From positions 1 to 64,000 of the forward strand of contig NZ_MSQB01000007.1 in assembly GCF_002149965.1 (NCBI RefSeq): a DNA stretch of 64,000 bases. Reading direction: 5' to 3'. This DNA is from Novosphingobium panipatense (lineage in GTDB: Bacteria; Pseudomonadota; Alphaproteobacteria; Sphingomonadales; Sphingomonadaceae). The notes beneath the pieces were generated by a model. That model had not been told where the DNA came from. It did no database searches and was given only the letters and a program-made list of their open reading frames with translations. The position numbers and the translations under genes are program-made. Shown here in pieces: positions 53,961 to 62,588 of the stretch; the first letter of the stretch is position 1, and the number at the start of each line of letters is the position of its first letter.

Positions 53961-54440
53961 TCATTTGGTGAGCGTCGGCACCAGATCCGATTCGCCTTCG
54001 CCTTCTTCCGCCATGTCCGCGATCTGGCTTTCGCCGCGCGCCCGTTCCTTGCGCGCCCTGCTGCGTTCGAACAGCGTCTTGGCGGCAAGTCCGCCGACCA
54101 CAAGCGCGGCACCGGGAACCGATCCCAGGGCCGCGCGGGCAATTATCGTGTGGACCATGGACTGGGTGAAGGAGCGTCCGCGCAGGATCTGCTTGGCTTT
54201 CTCCGGGGTGTAGCGCTTGCCGAGCAGGGCATGCTCCATCGCGCGACGGGCAAGGAAGGTGCCTCCACGCAAGGCGATGTCGGCAATGGCAAGATTGGTG
54301 GCCGTGTTCGGACTGGGGCCGCTGAGGGTAACGGCCTTATCCTTGGCCTTCACGGCAGTGTTCTTCACTGCCGTGCCAGCCTTGCTTACGCCTTTCCCGA
54401 CGCTCTTGCCGATCTTGCGTGGAACTTTGGTGACGCCCAT
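53961..54440 (-). CDS. Basic hypothetical protein
   Basis: The 159-aa protein has a Lys/Val-rich N-terminal part (KIGKSVGKGVSKAGTAVKNT and KAKDKAV), a middle with possible membrane or amphipathic helices (AALGSVPGAALVVGGLAAKT), and an acidic end. The N-terminus is reminiscent of histone-like or phasin-like basic segments. It lies 34 bp downstream of the sspB-like gene on the same strand. Family not recognised. Confidence 0.68.
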   Translation of the reverse strand: MGVTKVPRKIGKSVGKGVSKAGTAVKNTAVKAKDKAVTLSGPSPNTATNLAIADIALRGGTFLARRAMEHALLGKRYTPEKAKQILRGRSFTQSMVHTIIARAALGSVPGAALVVGGLAAKTLFERSRARKERARGESQIADMAEEGEGESDLVPTLTK

Positions 54441-54474
54441 GGACCTTGCTTTCCCGGGCCTTCGGCTGCCCGCC

Positions 54475-54993
54475 TTACTTCTTCTTGCCGAAATCGACCG
54501 AAACGACGTTCGATCCGTCTTCGCTGGGAGTAATGCGCGAGGCGACATCCCGTTCCGAGTCGTTCTCGGGATGGGCGGCAAGCTCTTCGTCCTCGTCGTC
54601 GGACATCGCCTGGAACTGGAGGCCGAAATCGACCGCCGGATCCACGAAGGCCGTGATCGCCGAGAAGGGGATCACCAGCTTGGCGGGAAGCTGGTTGAAG
54701 CTCAGGCTTACGGTGAAACCGTCTTCCCGCACCGCCAGGTCCCAGAACTTGTTCTGCAGGACGATGGTCATCTCGTCCGGGAAGCGCGCCCGCAATTCGG
54801 CGGGAATCGAAACCCCCGGCGCCCCGGTCTTGAAGGTGATGTAGAAGTGGTGGTTCCCCGGCAGGATGCCATTGCTGGCTTCTACCTGGCCAAGCACGCG
54901 GCCCACGACGGCGCGCAGGGCCTCCTGCACGATCTCGTCGTAGGGGATCAGGCTGTCTGGTGGCGTATCGTTCATCGCGCCCTTGGTGCTCAT
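54475..54993 (-). CDS. SspB-family ClpXP protease adaptor
   Basis: The 172-aa protein matches alphaproteobacterial SspB: LPGNHHFYITFKTGAPGVSI, DEMTIVLQNKFWDLAV, FTVSLSFNQLPAKLVIPFSA, VDPAVDFGLQF. The tail (ASRITPSEDGSNVVSVDFGK) would be the ClpX-binding peptide. SspB tethers ssrA-tagged or other substrates to ClpXP. GGAAG upstream of the ATG at 54993 supports that start; MNDTPP at 54975 is an alternative. Confidence 0.88.
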   Translation of the reverse strand: MSTKGAMNDTPPDSLIPYDEIVQEALRAVVGRVLGQVEASNGILPGNHHFYITFKTGAPGVSIPAELRARFPDEMTIVLQNKFWDLAVREDGFTVSLSFNQLPAKLVIPFSAITAFVDPAVDFGLQFQAMSDDEDEELAAHPENDSERDVASRITPSEDGSNVVSVDFGKKK

Positions 54994-55162
54994 GCTTCCA
55001 TTGCCGGTCAAGCGTGTTCGAGCGTAAAATAGCACGTTCCGACGGGTTTTCCCTAGGTCGTTTGCGATAAGGACGACCAAAGATTACCCGGGAAACGCTT
55101 TTCGCGCACACTTGGTGCCGGGCGCAATTGATTCCCTGACATAGAGGGCTATAGGCGCTCCC

Positions 55163-55765
55163 ATGCGCACAGCTTCGATCATCCGCAAGACTCACGAGAC
55201 CGATATCGCCGTGGAGGTCAACCTCGACGGCAGCGGAGCCTATCAGGTCTCCACCGGGATCGGTTTCCTCGACCATATGATCGAGCAGTTCAGCCGCCAT
55301 TCGCTGATCGACATCACCTGCCGCATCAAGGGCGACCTTCACGTCGACCAGCACCACACCACCGAGGACAGCGCCATCGCCATCGGCCAGGCGATCAGCC
55401 AGGCGCTGGGCGACCGCGCCGGGATCGGCCGCTACGGCGACGTCCATTCGCCGATGGACGAGGCCCTGAGCCGCGTCTCGCTCGATATCTCGGGCCGCCC
55501 CTGGCTGGTCTGGAAGGCCGGTTTCACGCAGGACAAGCTGGGCGAGTTCGATACCGAGATGGTCGAGCACTGGTTCCACTCGATCGCGCAGGCGGTGGGC
55601 ATCACGCTGCATATCGAGCTGCTCTACGGCACCAACAACCACCATATCTGCGAGGGTATCTTCAAGGGCTTCGCGCGCGCCATGCGCACTGCGGTAGAGC
55701 TGGACCCCCGCAAGGGCGGTGCGATTCCCTCCACCAAGGGCATTCTCGGGCAGGAGTCTCTCTGA
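55163..55765 (+). CDS. hisB: Imidazoleglycerol-phosphate dehydratase
   Basis: The 200-aa enzyme of histidine synthesis dehydrates imidazoleglycerol phosphate. Both metal-binding HHxxE motifs are present: [16 protein letters not shown] and [16 protein letters not shown]. It starts the his gene run. The 169-bp divergent gap upstream to sspB is a likely promoter region. Confidence 0.97.
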   Translation: MRTASIIRKTHETDIAVEVNLDGSGAYQVSTGIGFLDHMIEQFSRHSLIDITCRIKGDLHVDQHHTTEDSAIAIGQAISQALGDRAGIGRYGDVHSPMDEALSRVSLDISGRPWLVWKAGFTQDKLGEFDTEMVEHWFHSIAQAVGITLHIELLYGTNNHHICEGIFKGFARAMRTAVELDPRKGGAIPSTKGILGQESL

Positions 55766-56058
55766 TGGCCAGCTTCATCGTCTCGCTCACTTACACCGCG
55801 CCGATCGAGGCGGTCGACGCGCTCTTGGAAAAGCACGTAGCCTGGCTGCGCGAGCAGCATGCCGCGGGCCATCTGCTGGGCTGGGGGCGCAAGGTTCCGC
55901 GCGAGGGCGGCATCCTGCTGGCGCGCGGCGAGAGCCGCGCCGCCGTGGAGGCTCTCGCCTCGCAGGATCCTTTCGTGAAGGGCGGCGTCGCCACGATCGA
56001 AGTGATCGAATGGGCACACGGCTTCCTCGACGACAGCATTTCCGGTCTCGCCGGATGA
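55765..56058 (+). CDS. YciI-like protein
   Basis: The 97-aa protein has the YciI fold with LLEKHVAWLREQHAAGHLLG and DPFVKGGVATIEVIEW. It overlaps the hisB stop by one base (TGATG) and overlaps hisH by four (ATGA), so it is translationally coupled to both. YciI proteins may be small enzymes or ligand binders. A role in histidine synthesis is not known. Confidence 0.85.
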   Translation: MASFIVSLTYTAPIEAVDALLEKHVAWLREQHAAGHLLGWGRKVPREGGILLARGESRAAVEALASQDPFVKGGVATIEVIEWAHGFLDDSISGLAG

Positions 56059-56693
56059 CGGCAGGTCGCCCGGTCCTGGCGCTGATCGATTACGGCGCGG
56101 GCAACCTCTATTCGGTGGCCAATGCGCTGCGGGCGGCGGGGGCCGGCGACGTGGCGATCACTGCCGATCCTGCGGTCGTGCGCGCGGCCGATCGCATCGT
56201 TCTGCCCGGCGTCGGCTCGTTCCGCGCCTGTGCCGAGGGGCTCTGGGGCATTCCCGGCATGGTCGAGGCGATGACCGAGCGCGTCCACGTCGGCGGCGCG
56301 CCGTTCCTGGGCATTTGCGTGGGTATGCAGCTTCTGGCCACGCGCGGCCTGGAGCACGGCGTGACCCGGGGGCTCGACTGGATCGGCGGCCAGGTCCAGA
56401 TGATCGAGCGTACCGATCCCGCGATCAAGGTTCCGCACATGGGCTGGAATGACGTGCTGCTCGGCCGCAAGGATCCGGCGCAGGGCCTGATCGAAGCCGG
56501 CGAGGCTTACTTCCTGCATTCCTATCACTTCCAGCCCGACGATGGCGCGCATGTGGCGGCGATGACCGACCATGGCGGCGGCCTTGTCGCAGCCGTGGCG
56601 AAAGACAATGTCGTCGGGGTGCAGTTCCACCCCGAAAAGAGCCAGGGCTACGGCCTTTCGTTGCTGGCGCGGTTCCTGGAGTGGAAGCCGTGA
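56055..56693 (+). CDS. hisH: Imidazole glycerol phosphate synthase, glutaminase subunit
   Basis: The 212-aa subunit supplies ammonia to HisF. The nucleophile lies in FLGICVGMQLLATRGLEHGV, and VQFHPEKSQGYG holds the His/Glu pair. IDYGAGNLYSVANALR is the N-terminal signature. HisF is encoded at 57854. Confidence 0.96.
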   Translation: MTAGRPVLALIDYGAGNLYSVANALRAAGAGDVAITADPAVVRAADRIVLPGVGSFRACAEGLWGIPGMVEAMTERVHVGGAPFLGICVGMQLLATRGLEHGVTRGLDWIGGQVQMIERTDPAIKVPHMGWNDVLLGRKDPAQGLIEAGEAYFLHSYHFQPDDGAHVAAMTDHGGGLVAAVAKDNVVGVQFHPEKSQGYGLSLLARFLEWKP

Positions 56694-56712
56694 TGCCGGT
56701 GCCTCGCCTCGG

Positions 56713-56811
56713 GGGCTTCGACAAGCTCAGCCTGAGCGGGGAGGAGAGCGGGTCCGCTTCATGCAAACCGAAATACACCCAATCCCGCTCAGGCTGAGCT
56801 TGTCGAAGCCC
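56713..56811. repeat. Perfect 28-bp inverted repeat between hisH and hisA
   Basis: Arms 56713-56740 and 56784-56811 are exact reverse complements, beginning GGGCTTCGACAAGCTCAGCC. The CTTCGACAAGCTCAG core is common in intergenic palindromes of sphingomonads, from general knowledge. It sits within the his run and could weaken transcription or translation of downstream his genes, or protect the message. Confidence 0.88.
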
Positions 56812-56861
56812 ATGCACAGCCTCCAGACCCCCAGGCCCCAGACCCTCAGGAACGCCAAGCC

Positions 56862-57590
56862 ATGATCGTCTTCCCCGCCATCGACCTCAAGCAAGGGCAG
56901 GTCGTACGCCTTGCCGAAGGCGATATGGACCGTGCCACCGTCTACGGTGACAATCCCGCCGCGCAGGCCATGCTCTTTGCCGAAGCGGGTTCGCAGTACC
57001 TCCATGTCGTCGATCTCGACGGCTCCTTCGCGGGCCGGGCGGAAAACCGCGAAGCCGTGGAAGCGATCCTCGCAGCCTTTCCCGGACACGTCCAACTGGG
57101 CGGCGGCATCCGCACGCCCGAAGCCGTGGCAGGCTGGTTCGATCTGGGCGTGTCGCGCGTGGTCATGGGCACGGCAGCGCTGAAGGATCCGCAGTTCGTC
57201 AAGGACATGGCGCGCGAATATCCCGGCGGCATCGTCGTTGCGGTAGACGCGCGCGACGGCATGGTCGCGACCGAGGGCTGGGCGGAGGTCTCCGACGTGT
57301 CCATCGTCGACATGGCCCGCCGGTTCGAGGATGCGGGCGTGGCCTCGCTGCTCTTCACCGACATCGGCCGCGATGGCCTGCTCAAGGGCTGCAATATCGA
57401 CGCCACCGTCGATCTCGCCCGCCGCACCGACCTGCCGGTGATCGCCAGCGGCGGCGTGAAGGGCCTGGACGATATCCGCCTGCTGGCGCTCCATGCCGGG
57501 GACGGGATCGAGGGCGTGATCACCGGCCGCGCGCTCTACGATGGCCGCCTGGACCTTGCCGCCGCCATCGCCATGGCAGAAAAGGCGTGA
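56862..57590 (+). CDS. hisA: ProFAR isomerase
   Basis: The 242-aa TIM-barrel isomerase has FPAIDLKQGQVVRLAEGD (catalytic Asp), HVQLGGGIRTPEAVAGW, VAVDARDGMVATEGW (second Asp), and ASGGVKGLDD. It overlaps the next small gene by four bases. It is separated from hisH by the inverted repeat. Confidence 0.97.
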   Translation: MIVFPAIDLKQGQVVRLAEGDMDRATVYGDNPAAQAMLFAEAGSQYLHVVDLDGSFAGRAENREAVEAILAAFPGHVQLGGGIRTPEAVAGWFDLGVSRVVMGTAALKDPQFVKDMAREYPGGIVVAVDARDGMVATEGWAEVSDVSIVDMARRFEDAGVASLLFTDIGRDGLLKGCNIDATVDLARRTDLPVIASGGVKGLDDIRLLALHAGDGIEGVITGRALYDGRLDLAAAIAMAEKA

Positions 57591-57832
57591 ACGAGAACCG
57601 CCTCGTCGCGGTGCTGGCGCTGGCCATCTTCGTGCCGGGCGCGCTCTACGCCCTTCGCGACTTTCGCGAGGGGCGCGCCAGGCTGATGCTGTTCAGCCGC
57701 GCGCGCACGAAAGTGGAGACGACGCTTGCCGAGAACCGGCGCAAGTTCTGGGGCTATACCGCGTTCAACCTTGCGGTATGCCTGATCGTCGGCGTGTTCT
57801 GCGTGCTGCTGTTCTTCAAGCCGGTGGCGTGA
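57587..57832 (+). CDS. Small membrane protein between hisA and hisF
   Basis: The 81-aa protein has two hydrophobic segments (VAVLALAIFVPGALYAL and FNLAVCLIVGVFCVLLFF) and a basic middle. The GTG start overlaps the hisA stop (GTGA). The position inside the his run is odd for a membrane protein. Family not recognised. Confidence 0.72.
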   Translation: MNENRLVAVLALAIFVPGALYALRDFREGRARLMLFSRARTKVETTLAENRRKFWGYTAFNLAVCLIVGVFCVLLFFKPVA

Positions 57833-57853
57833 GCCTGTGCCAAGGAGCCTCAA

Positions 57854-58615
57854 ATGACCGTGCGCATCCGCGTCATTCCCTGCCTCGACGTCGCCAACGG
57901 GCGCGTGGTCAAGGGGGTGAACTTCGTCGACCTTGTCGATGCCGGCGATCCGGTGGAGCAGGCGCGCGCCTATGATGCCGCCGGGGCCGACGAACTCTGC
58001 TTCCTCGACATTTCCGCCAGCCATGAAGGACGCGGCACCCTGCTCGACGTGGTGCAGCGCACTGCCGAGGTCTGCTTCATGCCGCTGACCGTCGGCGGCG
58101 GCGTGCGCACGGCCGAAGATGCCCGCGCGCTGCTGCTGGCGGGTGCGGACAAGGTGGCGGTCAACTCCGCCGCCGTGTCGCGGCCGGAAGTGGTGGCCGA
58201 CATTGCCGAGAAATTCGGCTCCCAATGCATCGTCGCCTCGGTGGACGCGCGCAAGGTGGCACCGGGCAAGTGGGAGATCTTCACCCACGGCGGCCGCAAG
58301 GCGACCGGGATCGATGCGCTGGAGCACGCGGTGAAGCTTGCGGACTACGGCGCGGGCGAACTGCTGGTCACCTCGATGGACGGTGACGGCACGCAGAACG
58401 GCTACGACCTCGAACTCACCCGCAGAATCGCGGAAAGCGTGTCGGTGCCGGTGATCGCCAGCGGCGGCGTGGGCAATCTCGACCATCTCGTGGCAGGGGT
58501 GACCCAGGGCAAGGCCAGCGCAGTGCTGGCGGCCTCGATCTTCCATTTCGGCAAGCACTCGATTGCGGAAGCCCATGCCGCGCTGCGCTCGGCGGGGCTG
58601 CCCGCGCGGGGCTGA
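57854..58615 (+). CDS. hisF: Imidazole glycerol phosphate synthase, cyclase subunit
   Basis: The 253-aa cyclase has [18 protein letters not shown] (catalytic Asp), [41 protein letters not shown] (second Asp), and [11 protein letters not shown]. It pairs with HisH. A good ribosome site (AAGGAG) precedes the ATG. Confidence 0.97.
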   Translation: MTVRIRVIPCLDVANGRVVKGVNFVDLVDAGDPVEQARAYDAAGADELCFLDISASHEGRGTLLDVVQRTAEVCFMPLTVGGGVRTAEDARALLLAGADKVAVNSAAVSRPEVVADIAEKFGSQCIVASVDARKVAPGKWEIFTHGGRKATGIDALEHAVKLADYGAGELLVTSMDGDGTQNGYDLELTRRIAESVSVPVIASGGVGNLDHLVAGVTQGKASAVLAASIFHFGKHSIAEAHAALRSAGLPARG

Positions 58616-58730
58616 GCGCGCCGGTTAGAGATGACGACGGTGGTTGATGCCCCGGATCGGGACAAGTGCCGATCCCGGCTTGTCCTTTGGGGCCGCTGCG
58701 ACCAAAGGTCGCGTTAAGAGCATCGGACCA

Positions 58731-58946
58731 ATGGTCGCCCCAAGAGTATCGCAGGAGCCCCCCGTCTTGCCCTACCGGTCTTGCCGCCGCTGGCTGCCTG
58801 TCCTTGCGGCGGCCTTTCTCGCGCCGATCCCGGCTTTCGCGGCCGAGGCCACGCGCCTGCCGGAACCGAGCGGTCTGTTTCTCCTCGCCATGGGGGTGGC
58901 CGGTGTGGTGATAGGGCGGCGTTTTTCGCGCAATCGTCCCGACTGA
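58731..58946 (+). CDS. Tiny PEP-CTERM-type surface protein
   Basis: The 71-aa frame has an N-terminal signal-like segment (WLPVLAAAFLAPIPAFA) and a classic PEP-CTERM end, RLPEPSGLFLLAMGVAGVVIGRR, with the PEP motif, a short membrane span and a basic tail. PEP-CTERM tails are processed by exosortases and exported with surface polysaccharide. The mature domain is almost absent. The start could instead be nearer the Arg-rich part. It sits between hisF and hisE. No exosortase gene is in the window. Confidence 0.68.
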   Translation: MVAPRVSQEPPVLPYRSCRRWLPVLAAAFLAPIPAFAAEATRLPEPSGLFLLAMGVAGVVIGRRFSRNRPD

Positions 58947-59007
58947 TAGTCCTTCTCTTGATCGGCCCTGTCTTGACCGGGGCGCGCCGGGGCAGCATGG
59001 GCATGCC

Positions 59008-59334
59008 ATGAGCAGCCCCGATACTCTCGCCCGCCTCGAAGCGACGATCGCCGCGCGCCGCGCCGCCGATCCCGATAGCAGCTATGTCGCGAAGCTGAAT
59101 GCCCGGGGCATCGGCAAGATCGCGCAGAAGCTGGGCGAGGAAGCCACCGAAACCGTGATCGCCGCCCTCACCGAGGACGACAAGGCGCTGGTGGGCGAGG
59201 CTTCGGACCTGATCTTCCACCTCATGGTCCTGCTCGGCGCGCGCGGGGTGCCTTTCGATGCCGTGCTGGCCGAACTGGACCGGCGCGAAGGCGTGTCGGG
59301 CATTGCCGAGAAGGCCGCCCGTCCCCAGGCCTGA
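59008..59334 (+). CDS. hisE: Phosphoribosyl-ATP diphosphatase
   Basis: The 108-aa protein hydrolyses phosphoribosyl-ATP in the second step of histidine synthesis. It has SYVAKLNARGIGKIAQKLGE, EEATETVIAALTEDD and DLIFHLMVLLGARGV, the MazG-fold metal residues (EExxE and ExxD). It is a stand-alone hisE, not fused to hisI. Confidence 0.95.
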   Translation: MSSPDTLARLEATIAARRAADPDSSYVAKLNARGIGKIAQKLGEEATETVIAALTEDDKALVGEASDLIFHLMVLLGARGVPFDAVLAELDRREGVSGIAEKAARPQA

Positions 59335-59357
59335 TTTTCATTCTCCGGGAGAAGCCG

Positions 59358-59735
59358 ATGCCGATCGATCCCAAGCTGCCTTACGACGACAACAACGTAT
59401 TCGCGAAGATCCTGCGCGGCGAACTGCCGTGCAGCAAGGTCTATGAGGACGAGTTCGCGCTGGCCTTCAACGATATCCGCCCCCAGGCACCGGTCCATGT
59501 GCTGGTGATCCCCAAGGCCGCCTATGTCTCGTGGGACGACTTCACCGCCAAGGCCGACGATGCCGAGATCGCCGGGTTCATGCGCGCGGTCGGCCATGTG
59601 ACCCGTCAGCTGGAAATGGACGGCCCGGGCTACCGCCTCATGGTGAACATGGGCACCAACGGCCATCAGGAAGTGCCGCATCTGCACGTCCACATCTTCG
59701 GCGGGCGCCAGTTCTTCCAGATGATCGCGGAATAA
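59358..59735 (+). CDS. HIT-family protein (HinT-like)
   Basis: The 125-aa protein has the histidine triad EVPHLHVHIFGGRQF and NVFAKILRGELPCSKVYEDE at the N-terminus. HinT enzymes hydrolyse adenosine phosphoramidates. AG-rich CTCCGGGAGAAG precedes the ATG. It follows hisE by 23 bp and is probably in the same transcript. Confidence 0.93.
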   Translation: MPIDPKLPYDDNNVFAKILRGELPCSKVYEDEFALAFNDIRPQAPVHVLVIPKAAYVSWDDFTAKADDAEIAGFMRAVGHVTRQLEMDGPGYRLMVNMGTNGHQEVPHLHVHIFGGRQFFQMIAE

Positions 59736-59759
59736 CCGGGCAGAAGCCGGAAGAATAAC

Positions 59760-59862
59760 CGTCGTCCCGGACCTGATCCTGGACCGCTGGCCAAGCCGCG
59801 CCTTGCGCGCAGTCGAGCGCCTGAAGATCTGCCAGCGGTCCCGGAGCAAGTCCGGGACGACG
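59760..59862. repeat. Imperfect 32-bp inverted repeat
   Basis: Arms CGTCGTCCCGGACCTGATCC... (59760-59791) and its near reverse complement (59831-59862) differ at four positions. The GTCGTCCCGGAC core is shared with 29118-29148 and 53914-53930. It lies between the HIT gene and ybgC and could terminate the his transcript. Confidence 0.82.
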
Positions 59863-59987
59863 CGTTGGCCGGAAATTGAACAAATTCGACAATTACGACG
59901 CAATTAACCGTCCTTTCGCCCGCGCGCACCGGATAAGTGCGACGAACGGATTGCACTGCGCCCGCCGCCCGCTACACAACCGGCAGC

Positions 59988-60452
59988 ATGAGCAGCGACC
60001 CTCTTCCCCCCGGCGGCGTCCTTGACGGAGCGCTTCACCGCTATGCGCTTCGCGTGTTCTACGAAGACACCGACGCAGGCGGGGTGGTCTATCATGCCAA
60101 CTACATCCGCTGGTTCGAGCGCGCGCGCTCCGATCTGCTCGACATGCTGGGCATCGACCAGCGGGCGGCGTTGGAGTCCGGGGAAGGGCTCTACACCGTC
60201 GCGGAAGTGAATATCCGCTACCTCTCGTCCGCGCGTCTGGGCGACGGGGTGGTGATCGATACCCATGCGCTGCAGGTCGGACGGGTCAGTTGCACCCTCC
60301 GGCAAGTTGCGCGGCGTGGAAAAATCCGCCTTGCCGAAGCCACGGTAAAGGTCGGGTTCATCAGTCCTGAAGGACGACCGCGCAAACAGCCTGCCGCCTG
60401 GCAACATGCTTTCGCCTCGCTCATGCAAGAGCATCCGAGAGGACCAGAATGA
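59988..60452 (+). CDS. ybgC: Tol-Pal-associated acyl-CoA thioesterase
   Basis: The 154-aa hot-dog-fold protein has FYEDTDAGGVVYHANYIRWF with the catalytic Asp, ARSDLLDMLGID and EVNIRYLSSARLGDG. It precedes tolQ with a 4-bp overlap, the normal order in Tol operons. The C-terminal tail is longer than average. Confidence 0.95.
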   Translation: MSSDPLPPGGVLDGALHRYALRVFYEDTDAGGVVYHANYIRWFERARSDLLDMLGIDQRAALESGEGLYTVAEVNIRYLSSARLGDGVVIDTHALQVGRVSCTLRQVARRGKIRLAEATVKVGFISPEGRPRKQPAAWQHAFASLMQEHPRGPE

Positions 60453-61158
60453 CTTTTGAAATGCTCGCCTCTGCCGTCACCATCGGCAGCGATTCGGACC
60501 ACCTCAACCCGGTAAAGCTGTTCCTTCACGCCGATATCGTCGTGCAGTCGATCATGGCGGGCCTGATCCTGGCGAGCGTCTGGGTCTGGACGATCATCAT
60601 CACCTTCATGCTGCGCATCGGCAGCCTCAACCGCAAGTGCGCGGAATATGAGGAAGGCTTCTGGGAAGCCCAGAATTTCGAGGCCTACCAGAAGGAGCGT
60701 CGCCGCGGCGACGTGCCGATGGGCAAGGTCGCCGGTGCCGGTCTTGCCGAATGGCGCCGCAACGCCGCCATGCCCAAGTTCGATCCCGAAGGTGCGCGCG
60801 AGCGTATCGCGCTGGCCATGACCTCGTCCGTCGGCGAGGAAAGCGACCGTGTGTCCAACCGCCTGAACTTCCTGGCGACGGTCGGCTCGGTGGCGCCTTT
60901 CGTCGGCCTGTTCGGCACCGTCTGGGGCATCATGAACAGCTTCTTCCAGATCGGCCAGCAGCAGAATTCCTCGCTGGCGGTGGTCGCACCCGGCATTTCC
61001 GAAGCGCTGTTCGCCACAGCCATCGGCCTCTTCGCGGCGATCCCGGCAGTCATCGCCTACAACCGCTTCTCGCACCGCGTGAACCTGTTCGAATCGCGCC
61101 TCCAGCGCTTTGCCGACCGCCTGCATTCCGCGCTCACGCGTGAGCTGGAGCAGCGCTA

Positions 61159-61159
<1 letters not shown>
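60449..61159 (+). CDS. tolQ: Tol-Pal system proton channel TolQ
   Basis: The 236-aa protein has three membrane helices, including [20 protein letters not shown] and [20 protein letters not shown], typical of TolQ/ExbB. With TolR it uses the proton gradient to power Tol-Pal for envelope invagination and outer-membrane stability. It overlaps ybgC and tolR by a few bases. Confidence 0.96.
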
Positions 61160-61617
<458 letters not shown>

Positions 61618-61631
61618 GTTAGGCTGGCACG

Positions 61632-62588
61632 ATGGCAATGCTGGGATTGCGCAAGGACGAGGGGATCGGGCTCACGCTGGCGGTCGCGCTGCATCTGGCG
61701 GTGCTGGCAGCGATGGTGCTGCGTCCCGCGCAGAACGAAGTGGTGAAGCCGCCGCAGCGTATCGAAGTGACGTTGAGCGACCAGGTCGGCATGACTTCGA
61801 CCTCCCCCGATCCGTTCAGTCAGGCTGCACCGGATATGGCCCCGGAACTGGGCGAGGCCGCGCCGCCTCCGGCGCCTGCGCCCGAGCCGGAACCCTTGCC
61901 GCAGCCTGAGCCGGTGCCTCCGGCGCCCGCGCCGCGCCCGCAGCCCCGTCCGCAGCCGCCCAGGCCGCAGCCGAAACCCGCTCCGGCGCCCAGGCCCGCG
62001 CCGCCGAAACCGGCACCGCCCAAGCCTGCACCGCCGAAGCCTGCTCCCAAGCCCGCGCCTCAGAAGACGCCTCAGAAGACACCGGCCAAGCCCGCCCCTA
62101 GCCGCGACAGCAGCGCGATCGACCGGATCGTCGGCAAGTCCGGCTCGGCGTCAAGCAAGGCCACCACGCCGCCCAAAAAGGCAGGCGGAAGCCGCGTCGG
62201 CGCCGACTTCCTCGCCGGGGTTTCGGGCGCCACTTCGACGCAAGGCAAGGGCCAGCCCGCCGCGGCGCTCGGCCCGGCGGCGGTTTCCGCGCTCAACGGT
62301 GCAATCAGCCGCCAGCTCAAGCCGCACTGGGCCGCGCCCCAAGGCGCCGATGCGGAACTTCTGGTGACCACCGTGCGCTTTCGCCTCAACAAGGACGGCA
62401 GTCTCGACGGCGATCCGCAAGTCCTGCGCACGACCGGCCAGAACGCGGCCAATTCGGCCCAGGTCCAGCGTCACCAGGAGCAGGCTATCCGCGCCGTGAA
62501 GCTTGCAGCTCCCTTCAATCTGCCGGAAGACCTCTACAACGGTTGGAAGGTCATCACGACCAACTTCGACAGAAGGCTATCGCAATGA
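61632..62588 (+). CDS. tolA: Tol-Pal system protein TolA (TonB-like)
   Basis: The 318-aa protein has an N-terminal membrane helix (LTLAVALHLAVLAAMVL), a long Pro/Ala/Lys spacer of PAP and PKP repeats (about residues 75-155), and a C-terminal domain (ISRQLKPHWAAPQGADAELL; KDGSLDGDPQVLRTTGQNAA) that contacts TolB and Pal. TolA links the inner membrane motor to the outer membrane. It sits between tolR and tolB. Confidence 0.9.
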   Translation: MAMLGLRKDEGIGLTLAVALHLAVLAAMVLRPAQNEVVKPPQRIEVTLSDQVGMTSTSPDPFSQAAPDMAPELGEAAPPPAPAPEPEPLPQPEPVPPAPAPRPQPRPQPPRPQPKPAPAPRPAPPKPAPPKPAPPKPAPKPAPQKTPQKTPAKPAPSRDSSAIDRIVGKSGSASSKATTPPKKAGGSRVGADFLAGVSGATSTQGKGQPAAALGPAAVSALNGAISRQLKPHWAAPQGADAELLVTTVRFRLNKDGSLDGDPQVLRTTGQNAANSAQVQRHQEQAIRAVKLAAPFNLPEDLYNGWKVITTNFDRRLSQ

